DNA of 5,920 nt from Armatimonadota bacterium (lineage in GTDB: Bacteria > Sysuimicrobiota > Sysuimicrobiia > Sysuimicrobiales > Kaftiobacteriaceae), in contig JAIBHM010000115.1 in NCBI GenBank assembly GCA_020028535.1, positions 1 to 5,920 of the forward strand, read 5' to 3'. Each line of letters opens with the position of its first letter. Positions within the stretch are counted from its first letter, which is position 1. Of this stretch, positions 1-5,136 are shown one piece after another. Below the pieces are notes generated by a model. That model did not search any database. It was not told where the DNA came from and saw nothing but the letters and a program-made list of their open reading frames with translations. The position numbers and the translations under genes are program-made.

Positions 1-58
1 AGCCTCGCGGCGAAGTAGCCGATTCAAACGCCGTCGCACGTGGATTCCGAAAGCTAGC

Positions 59-90
59 GGTATACTTCGGGAGTAATCCCGGAGGATATC
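59..90 (+). other. 32-nt hairpin with GTAA tetraloop
   Basis: Arms GGTAT (59-63) and ATATC (86-90) form an outer stem. Arms CTTCGGGA (65-72) and TCCCGGAG (77-84) form an inner stem, with loop GTAA at 73-76. One A/G mismatch (64/85) separates the two stems. Two pairs (60/89 and 67/82) are G-T wobbles when read on the plus strand and become A-C mismatches on the minus strand. The loop fits the GNRA consensus only on the plus strand. Both facts favour a plus-strand RNA, although no plus-strand gene is recognised here. It could be the 3' untranslated region of a convergent gene lying to the left, or a structured RNA element. Function unknown. Confidence 0.5.
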
Positions 91-125
91 CAGCAGGCAG
101 TAGGAACCGGCGACGCGGCAGAAGA

Positions 126-167
126 CGGTGAAAAGTCGAGAGACGAGCGCCTCTCTTCTATTCACCG
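126..167 (-). terminator. Imperfect hairpin after the operon, possible 3'-end element
   Basis: Outer arms CGGTGAA (126-132) and TTCACCG (161-167) are perfectly complementary over 7 bp. Inner arms GAGAG (138-142) and CTCTC (151-155) add 5 bp. On the minus strand a further G-T wobble and a C-G pair close a GCTC tetraloop. The stems are separated by a 5x5 internal loop that contains two more possible pairs. The element starts 14 bases beyond the stop codon of the last gene, where a terminator or mRNA-stabilising hairpin would be expected. No T-run follows on the minus strand; the only short one, four T, falls inside the structure. Terminator function is therefore tentative. Confidence 0.35.
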
Positions 168-180
168 GCAACGTACACCA

Positions 181-675
181 TCAGCGGATCCTTGCCGCTG
201 GACGCTTGGTCAGCATCGAGAAGATCATGATGTGCGTCACCAGCAGCGCGGGTACGACGAACGTCGGAATGTACCAGGCCGCGCCGAGCTGATAGCGGGT
301 GACGTCCAACCGCACGCCGTTGTAGAACGCCAGCAGCAAATCTGCGAACCCCTCAAGATTGAACACCCAGACGATCGCCGGGGCAAACGCCCACCGGGCC
401 CGCAGGCCTGCCAGCGCCAGCAGAGCCAATCCGGTGGCAAGCAGATCTCCGTATGCCACCTGAGTGGCAAAGGCTCGAGGCACTTCAGGTGAGACCACCG
501 CGGTGACCAGCAACGTCATCCCCAGCCCGCGCAGCCCGTGCATCAGTAGGAGGGGTTGCAGCGCCGTGCGCAACGGCAGTTTGCTCAGGATCGGCGCGAT
601 GTACCACCGGGCGATGAGGGCATAGACAAGCGTACTGAGCGCGAACTGCAGTCCAAAAATCTGAAAGTTGTTCAT
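181..675 (-). CDS. Conserved hypothetical polytopic membrane protein
   Basis: This 164-residue protein has about five hydrophobic segments, at roughly 5-25, 42-61, 70-91, 94-117 and 132-155, and a short basic C-terminus (KRPAARIR). It is therefore an inner-membrane protein with little soluble mass. I do not recognise a named family. Polar or charged residues sit in or next to the membrane segments: H46, R49, D77, N106, E108, D112 and H148. Their placement beside VFNLEGFADLL and LLVTHIMIF suggests an intramembrane functional site rather than a simple anchor. The ATG overlaps the stop of the dehydrogenase gene in an ATGA quartet (672-675), with AAGGTGGAAG upstream as a ribosome binding site, so coupled translation is likely. 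It is the last gene of the cluster. A role in transport or membrane lipid handling would be guesswork. Confidence 0.8.
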   Translation of the reverse strand: MNNFQIFGLQFALSTLVYALIARWYIAPILSKLPLRTALQPLLLMHGLRGLGMTLLVTAVVSPEVPRAFATQVAYGDLLATGLALLALAGLRARWAFAPAIVWVFNLEGFADLLLAFYNGVRLDVTRYQLGAAWYIPTFVVPALLVTHIMIFSMLTKRPAARIR

Positions 676-1562
676 CTGACTTCCACCTTCGCCAGGTCTT
701 CAATCAGCGTGACCAGGGCCGAGTGATCGAGGTCTCCTCGGCCAAGACCTCGCAGCGCGGTGAACGCTTCCTGCACCACGGCGGTGGCCGGCAGCGGCAC
801 CGCGAGCGTCTTTGCCGTTGACAGAGCAATGTTGAGATCTTTCTGGTGCAGCCGCACTTTGAATCCGGGCTTGAAGTTGCGATCGAGCATGCGCTGGCCG
901 TGGGCGTCGAGGATGCGGCTCTGCGCGAATCCGCCGAGCAGGGCCTGCCGGACCTTTGCCGCATCCACCCCCGCCTTCGCCGCCAGGGCCAGCGCTTCAC
1001 TCACGGCCTGGATCGTCAGCGCCACCACAATCTGATTGCAGGCCTTCGTCACCTGTCCCGCGCCGTGCCCACCGATGTGCACGATGTTCTTGCCCAGGGC
1101 CTCGAAGATTGGGCGCACGCGATCGACGACGTCGTCACGCCCGCCGATCATGATGGACAGTGTCGCCTCGACCGCCCCCTTCTCCCCGCCGCTGACCGGC
1201 GCGTCCAGCATCTCCGCGTCCTTCGCCTCGACGGCACGGGCGATGTCCTGCGTCACGATCGGGGAGATCGTGCTCATGTCGACCAACACAGACTTCGGCT
1301 TGATCCCCTCCAGGACACCCCCGGGCGCCATCACCACCTGCTGGACGTCGGGAGAGTCCGGCAGCATCGTGATGATGATCTCGCTGCGTTCCGCCACCCC
1401 GCGTGGGGACCGGCCGTCCTGGGCGCCGTCGCGCACGAGCTCCTCGACGGCGCCGCGGCTGCGGTTGTGCACGGTCAACGCATATCCGGCCTTCATCAAA
1501 TTCCGGGCCATGGGCTTCCCCATGATCCCGAGGCCGATGAATCCAATCGCGGGCTTGCTCAC
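672..1562 (-). CDS. garR: 2-hydroxy-3-oxopropionate (tartronate semialdehyde) reductase, 3-hydroxyisobutyrate dehydrogenase family
   Basis: This is a 296-residue cytoplasmic beta-hydroxyacid dehydrogenase, the usual family length. The N-terminal Rossmann fold begins GFIGLGIMG (residues 7-15), with the dinucleotide-binding glycines G10, G12 and G15. HNRS at 32-35 follows the second strand, and an Asn-Arg there is often associated with NADP(H) preference. The substrate loop DAPVSGG is at 120-126 and the catalytic lysine is K173 in GAGQVTKACNQ. The C-terminal half carries RNFKPGF, KDL and a DHSAL...LAKVEV ending that I recall as very close to E. coli GarR/GlxR. The expected reaction is NAD(P)H-dependent reduction of tartronate semialdehyde to D-glycerate. 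Paralogues acting on 3-hydroxyisobutyrate, succinic semialdehyde or sulfolactaldehyde cannot be excluded. The start is GTG at 1562, set by a strong purine-rich site (1566-1576). It follows the canonical GDPD gene after a 32-nt gap and overlaps the next gene by 4 nt. Confidence 0.88.
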   Translation of the reverse strand: MSKPAIGFIGLGIMGKPMARNLMKAGYALTVHNRSRGAVEELVRDGAQDGRSPRGVAERSEIIITMLPDSPDVQQVVMAPGGVLEGIKPKSVLVDMSTISPIVTQDIARAVEAKDAEMLDAPVSGGEKGAVEATLSIMIGGRDDVVDRVRPIFEALGKNIVHIGGHGAGQVTKACNQIVVALTIQAVSEALALAAKAGVDAAKVRQALLGGFAQSRILDAHGQRMLDRNFKPGFKVRLHQKDLNIALSTAKTLAVPLPATAVVQEAFTALRGLGRGDLDHSALVTLIEDLAKVEVR

Positions 1563-1565
1563 AGG

Positions 1566-1576
1566 CTCCCCCCTTT
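1566..1576 (-). promoter_or_regulatory. Strong Shine-Dalgarno before the GTG start of the garR-like gene
   Basis: Read on the minus strand this is AAAGGGGGGAG, ending 3 nt before GTG (1562-1560). It is the most extended anti-SD match at any junction in the cluster. It lies in the only real intergenic gap (1563-1594), so this gene probably initiates independently rather than by stop-start coupling. No convincing promoter can be fitted into the 32-nt gap itself. Confidence 0.65.
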
Positions 1577-1594
1577 AACGTGTCACTTGCAAGG

Positions 1595-2314
1595 TCAGCT
1601 ACGCCCCAATGCGGATCGTATCAGCGTAGGATCGTCGGCGATGATCCCGTGGACGCCGAACTCGACGGCGCGGCGCGCTTCCTCTTCCGAGCGCACCGTC
1701 CAGGGGATCACACGCACGCCCCGCACGCTGCACTCGTGCATGATCTGACCCGAGAGGACCCGGATGCTGGGGAGGTACACGGGCACGCCCAGCTCGGAGG
1801 CACGATCCACATCGGATGTTTCCTTAAGCAGGCCGACCGGGATGCCCCGGCCCTGCGCAATGGAAGCTGCCACCGCGTCCTCGAGAAACGACGTGATGAG
1901 GACGTTCTCATGCATCCCCGCCCCGCGCACAGCCTCGAGGACCTGGGATTCGATTCCGGCGACTTTCAGCTCAATGTCTACCAGCAGCCGCCCGCGCGCC
2001 AGGCTCAGCACTTCACGCAGTGTCGGAATGCGCTCGCCCGCAAACCGCTGGTTGAATCGCGAGCCGGCATCGAGACCACGGATCTCCTCGAGGGACATCG
2101 AGGCGACCTCGCCCGCGGTCCCGGTCACGCGATCCACCGACGCGTCGTGGATCACGACCAGCTGACCCTCGCGGCTCCGCCGCACGTCGAGCTCGATGCC
2201 GTCTGCGCCCAGGTCGATCGCGATGGCAAACGCCGCCATCGTGTTCTCGGGCGCCGCAGACGACGCCCCGCGGTGGGCGATCACCAGGCAGCGGTCTGCG
2301 TCAAGCCATGCCAT
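1595..2314 (-). CDS. ugpQ: Glycerophosphodiester phosphodiesterase, canonical UgpQ type
   Basis: A 239-residue TIM-barrel GDPD of the usual length for UgpQ. It hydrolyses glycerophosphodiesters such as glycerophosphocholine or glycerophosphoethanolamine to sn-glycerol-3-phosphate plus an alcohol. The hallmark HRG...APENT block starts at H14 and R15. The metal and catalytic cluster GIELDV...VVIHD supplies E41, D43 and H56. LVDIELK supplies E115 and K117, and the barrel closes with VIPWTV and GIIADDP. All expected catalytic residues are present. There is no signal peptide, so it acts in the cytoplasm on imported substrate. I prefer the ATG at 2314, which has GGGA 9 nt upstream. An in-frame GTG at 2329 would add five residues but has no well-placed ribosome binding site. 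The start overlaps the end of the preceding GDPD gene by 14 nt, which implies coupled translation. The name rests on the family motifs plus the ugp-like gene order. Confidence 0.92.
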   Translation of the reverse strand: MAWLDADRCLVIAHRGASSAAPENTMAAFAIAIDLGADGIELDVRRSREGQLVVIHDASVDRVTGTAGEVASMSLEEIRGLDAGSRFNQRFAGERIPTLREVLSLARGRLLVDIELKVAGIESQVLEAVRGAGMHENVLITSFLEDAVAASIAQGRGIPVGLLKETSDVDRASELGVPVYLPSIRVLSGQIMHECSVRGVRVIPWTVRSEEEARRAVEFGVHGIIADDPTLIRSALGRS

Positions 2315-3269
2315 GCGGCCGCGTCCCACGGGCGGGCGCGGGCTTTCCCGCCTTTCTATCCTCGTATGTCGCCAGCTGCACCGCCGTATCTGTCGTGATC
2401 TGGTCCACGCCGGTGACGCTGAGCGCGCGCAACATCTCCGGCGTTTGCGGATGATCGGCGTTCAGCGTCCACCCATCGATGAGGACGCTCCCCAGGGCAC
2501 GGCGCACCACGTCCACAGGGTTGATGCCGTCACTATGGGCCTGAATGATGAAATCCAGCCGCAGGTAGACCTCAACCGCACCGGGCACGAGGTGGCACAG
2601 GCTTTCGATCCGATCTTCGAGATAGTCGCGCGTGGGGACCAGCCGCATGTACCCCAGCGGGTGATCATCCAGATACCCGTAGACGTTCACCCGCAGCGGC
2701 AGGCGCGGGAACTCGCCGGGCATAGGGGCGTCCAGGTAGAGCAGGAAGTCGAGTCCCAGGGCGAGGTGGGAATCGAGCCGCCGCAGTGTGCGGAGGTTCC
2801 AATCGCCAAGACACCCCACCACCACCGAGAGGTTGGAGTTTGATCGCAGAGGCTCGATTGCCCGGAGAAATGACTGCACCTCTTTGGCGGGCAGCGGCCT
2901 CTGATCTTTGAAGTCGACCTGCACTTTCACCGGTCGCCGGTGCTCTGCGAGGATCCGCGCGACTTCGGAGAGCAGCGCCGGCGCCTCATCCCATCCACGG
3001 AGACGCAGGTTCTTCACCGATGCGGGCGTGCTCGCGGCGACCGGACCAGTGCCGGTGGTCTCGCGGTCGAGAGTTTCGTCGTGAACCAGCAGGTAATCGC
3101 CGCCGGCGATAGCGTGGACGTCGAACTCGATCGCTTCCGCCCCGCCATCGAGCAATTCGCGCAGAGCGGAGAGGCTATTGGGAGGATGCGCCCCGGTCCC
3201 GGACAGTAGCCGGTGGTATTTCAGCAGCATCCGGCGGCCGCCGAAGGTCAGATGTCCCGGCAGCGTCAT
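2301..3269 (-). CDS. Divergent GDPD-family phosphodiesterase
   Basis: A 322-residue protein of the GDPD TIM-barrel family, about 80 residues longer than its canonical neighbour. The key residues are recognisable: H19-R20, E48 and D50 in AIEFDV, H63-D64 in LLVHD, and D119/K121 in VQVDFK, where canonical enzymes have an ELK-type glutamate. GWTLN and ITTD near the C-terminus match the last barrel strands. Three departures stand out. HRG is HRL, the PENT box is PPNS with a two-residue longer loop, and the third acidic ligand is Asp instead of Glu. The middle of the barrel (about 140-245) is enlarged relative to UgpQ. There is no signal peptide. It begins inside the ATPase stop codon (ATGA, 3266-3269) without a strong ribosome binding site, so coupling is expected. 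It is probably a metal-dependent phosphodiesterase with altered substrate preference, such as a bulkier head group. A regulatory or weakly active role is possible. Confidence 0.82.
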   Translation of the reverse strand: MTLPGHLTFGGRRMLLKYHRLLSGTGAHPPNSLSALRELLDGGAEAIEFDVHAIAGGDYLLVHDETLDRETTGTGPVAASTPASVKNLRLRGWDEAPALLSEVARILAEHRRPVKVQVDFKDQRPLPAKEVQSFLRAIEPLRSNSNLSVVVGCLGDWNLRTLRRLDSHLALGLDFLLYLDAPMPGEFPRLPLRVNVYGYLDDHPLGYMRLVPTRDYLEDRIESLCHLVPGAVEVYLRLDFIIQAHSDGINPVDVVRRALGSVLIDGWTLNADHPQTPEMLRALSVTGVDQITTDTAVQLATYEDRKAGKPAPARGTRPHGMA

Positions 3270-4315
3270 GCGGCCTGCGCCACGATGCGCCGGCCTTCTC
3301 GGTCGAAGAGGTGGAGACGAGCCGGATCGACCGCGATTCCGATAGGAGCGCCTCCCACCGGACGGGAATCGGCCAGCATCTTGATCGTCGCCCCGCCCGT
3401 CTCAACCGTGACGAGGACCTCACGTCCCAGTGTCTCCGCAAGCACCACGCGACCGGCGATCGGACCGCCCAACGCGATATCCTCGGGCCGCATCCCGAGG
3501 GTGCCGGATCCGGGGGGGACGCGATACGGGAGCGTCAACCGAAGGGGCCCGGCGGTGAACGCGCCGTCGGCAAATGTTCCCGCGATCAGGTTCATCGGCG
3601 GGTGGCCGACGAATCCCGCGACAAACGTGTTGGCCGGCCGGGCATAGAGCTCGTCCGGGGAAGCGAACTGCTGGAGTTCGCCCACCGAGAACACGGCCAC
3701 ACGGTCGGCCATCGCAAGCGCCTCTGCCTGGTCGTGGGTCACCAGCACGCTGGTCACGCCGATATCCTGTTGCAGCCGGCGGATCTCCCCGCGGGCATGC
3801 AGCCGGATCTGCGCGTCGAGGTTGCTGAGCGGCTCGTCGAGCAGGAGCACCTGGGGCTCTTTCACGAGCGCCCGCGCGAGCGCGGCCCGTTGCTGCTGCC
3901 CGCCGCTGACGTGGGCCGGACGTCGCTCGAGCACGTGCCCGATGCCGAGGAGCTCCGCGGTCTGGCGTACTTTGGCGGCCACCTCATCAGCGGGCACCCG
4001 CTTGAGGCGCAATGGGAAGGCGATGTTCTCGAGCAGCGTGAGATGCGGGTACAGCGCGTACGACTGAAAGACCATTCCCACGTCGCGGTCGCGCGGATGC
4101 AGATGCTCCACGCGCCGCTCGCCGAAGTAGATCGCGCCCGAGGACGGCTGGTAGATGCCCGCGACCATGAGCAGCGTCGTCGTCTTCCCACATCCCGACG
4201 GTCCGAGGAAGGCCACCATCTCGCCGGCATGGATGTCCAGGTCGAGCGTCCGCAGGGCCGCCACTCGCCCGAAATACTTGCTCAGACCCTCGAGCCGGAC
4301 CGCAATCCCTTTCAT
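3266..4315 (-). CDS. ugpC: ABC importer ATPase, MalK/UgpC (CUT1) type
   Basis: The 349-residue nucleotide-binding subunit powers the two permeases encoded just before it. Motifs in order: Walker A GPSGCGKTT (38-46), Q-loop Q84, signature VSGGQQQR (136-143), Walker B LLLDEP (157-162), D-loop SNLD (164-167) and switch H194. The C-terminal third is the MOP/TOBE-like regulatory domain of MalK-type ATPases, including GMRPEDI. The length is typical for MalK/UgpC. The position equivalent to MalK Arg47 is Leu49 here. The start is the ATG at 4315: it overlaps the permease stop as ATGA, and homology begins at once (VRLEGLSKYFG). The open frame continues far upstream, but that extension lies over the permease gene and is spurious. 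The neighbouring GDPD genes support a UgpC-like assignment. Sugar-specific MalK homologues share the same motifs. Confidence 0.93.
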   Translation of the reverse strand: MKGIAVRLEGLSKYFGRVAALRTLDLDIHAGEMVAFLGPSGCGKTTTLLMVAGIYQPSSGAIYFGERRVEHLHPRDRDVGMVFQSYALYPHLTLLENIAFPLRLKRVPADEVAAKVRQTAELLGIGHVLERRPAHVSGGQQQRAALARALVKEPQVLLLDEPLSNLDAQIRLHARGEIRRLQQDIGVTSVLVTHDQAEALAMADRVAVFSVGELQQFASPDELYARPANTFVAGFVGHPPMNLIAGTFADGAFTAGPLRLTLPYRVPPGSGTLGMRPEDIALGGPIAGRVVLAETLGREVLVTVETGGATIKMLADSRPVGGAPIGIAVDPARLHLFDREGRRIVAQAA

Positions 4316-5136
4316 CCCTTGACCCCGCCGCCATAGATGTTCAGCAGGTACCGCTGGCCCAGCAGGTAAAGCGCGACAACAGGCAGTGTGTAGAACAACC
4401 CCACGGCGGCGACGATCCCGAAGTCTGTAAACGCCTCCGTGAGGAAGCTCTGCAGGTAGCTCGACATCAGTGCCTTGTTGCTGCTGACGATGAGGGTGAA
4501 CGGAAGGATGAACTCGCCCCAGGCGGACAGCAGCGAGAACGTACCCAGCGCCAGCAGACCGGGCCGCACCAACGGCATCGCGATCTTCCAGAACAAGGTC
4601 CACCGCGACATGCCGTCCACCAGGGCCGCCATCTCCATCTCCCAGGACAGGTTGTCGAAGAAGCCTTTCATCAGCCAGATCCCGAGCGGCAACCCGAGCG
4701 ATGCCTTGACCAAAATGACCCCGGTCAGGGTGTCGAATAGCCCCATCACGCGCAGGATGTAGAAGATGGCGATGATCAGACTGACCGCGGGGAACGCGTG
4801 CAGCACGAGCACGAGCCCCAGGTAAAACCGCCGGCCGGGGAAGGACATGCGGGAAATGGCGTACGCCGCCATCGAGGCGACAAAGACCTCGATCACGGCC
4901 ACGACCACGGCGAAAACGAACGAATTCAGCAGGGGCACATGGACCGGCGGCCGGCCACCCACGCCTTCCCAGATAAATCGCCAATTGTCCAGCGACGGAG
5001 GCCTGACAGGGACCAGCCCGTGGACGCGGTCGAAGATCCCGGTCAGCCCCATCCACACCACGCCCGCGGCGATTGGAATGCTCACCAGAAGCAGCACCGC
5101 CAGCACGAGCCTCCACCGCGGAGGAAGTAGCGGCAT
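4312..5136 (-). CDS. ABC importer permease, MalG/UgpE type
   Basis: A 274-residue inner-membrane permease with six predicted membrane segments, starting near residues 10-30 and 69-91 and ending near 241-263. The cytoplasmic EAA loop that docks on the ATPase is at about 166-192 (AALVDGM...IAMPLVRPG). It retains the A-A...D-G...P core, but Met169 replaces the usual glutamate. The C-terminal GGVKG is typical of MalG-like subunits. The 5' end is set by a TGATG junction: the ATG at 5136 shares its A with the preceding stop, and GAGG lies 7 nt upstream (5144-5147). An upstream in-frame extension exists but is out of frame with the true preceding gene. It pairs with the MalF-type permease to form the membrane channel. 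By gene order it corresponds to UgpE, but the permease sequence alone does not distinguish glycerol-3-phosphate from sugar importers. Confidence 0.92.
   Translation of the reverse strand: MPLLPPRWRLVLAVLLLVSIPIAAGVVWMGLTGIFDRVHGLVPVRPPSLDNWRFIWEGVGGRPPVHVPLLNSFVFAVVVAVIEVFVASMAAYAISRMSFPGRRFYLGLVLVLHAFPAVSLIIAIFYILRVMGLFDTLTGVILVKASLGLPLGIWLMKGFFDNLSWEMEMAALVDGMSRWTLFWKIAMPLVRPGLLALGTFSLLSAWGEFILPFTLIVSSNKALMSSYLQSFLTEAFTDFGIVAAVGLFYTLPVVALYLLGQRYLLNIYGGGVKG

Larger units (their letters stand above)
1..180. other. Intergenic region downstream of the operon
   Basis: No convincing gene lies in these 180 bases. Two plus-strand frames are open from the window edge, ending at a TAA near 74 and a TGA near 128. 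Their translations are arginine-rich and match no family I recognise. A minus-strand GTG at 37-39 opens a frame that runs off the edge, but it has no clear ribosome binding site. What stands out is secondary structure: hairpins at 59-90 and 126-167. There is no long T-tract after either hairpin on either strand, so a classical intrinsic terminator cannot be called with confidence. Confidence 0.6.

Noticed and set aside
37..42. Short palindromes CACGTG (37-42) and GGATATCC (84-91) as operator candidates
   Set aside because: Such 6-8 bp palindromes are common by chance, there is no adjacent promoter, and the second one partly overlaps the 59-90 hairpin.
1..60. Possible tRNA, because the minus strand has GTTTGAATC resembling a T-loop
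   Set aside because: The flanking bases do not form a T-stem, and no acceptor or anticodon arms can be drawn.
61..85. Possible plus-strand promoter and ribosome binding site (TATACT, then GGAGG at 81-85)
   Set aside because: No -35-like hexamer lies at suitable distance, and no start codon follows GGAGG at normal spacing. Both motifs sit in the hairpin arms and are better explained by it.
846..1748. 300-codon plus-strand open frame opposite the garR-like and GDPD genes
   Set aside because: Its translation has no recognisable domain, is rich in His, Arg, Asp and Leu, and lies antisense to strongly motif-supported genes. It is typical of shadow frames in G+C-rich DNA.
3311..4336. 341-codon plus-strand open frame opposite the ATPase gene
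   Set aside because: It is antisense to a gene with all ABC ATPase motifs intact, and its translation has low-complexity Arg/Glu/His composition without a family match.
4316..5116. Upstream in-frame extension of the ATPase frame to 616 residues, suggesting a fusion protein
   Set aside because: The extension reads out of frame through the MalG-type permease. ATPase homology starts exactly at the ATG at 4315, which overlaps the permease stop.
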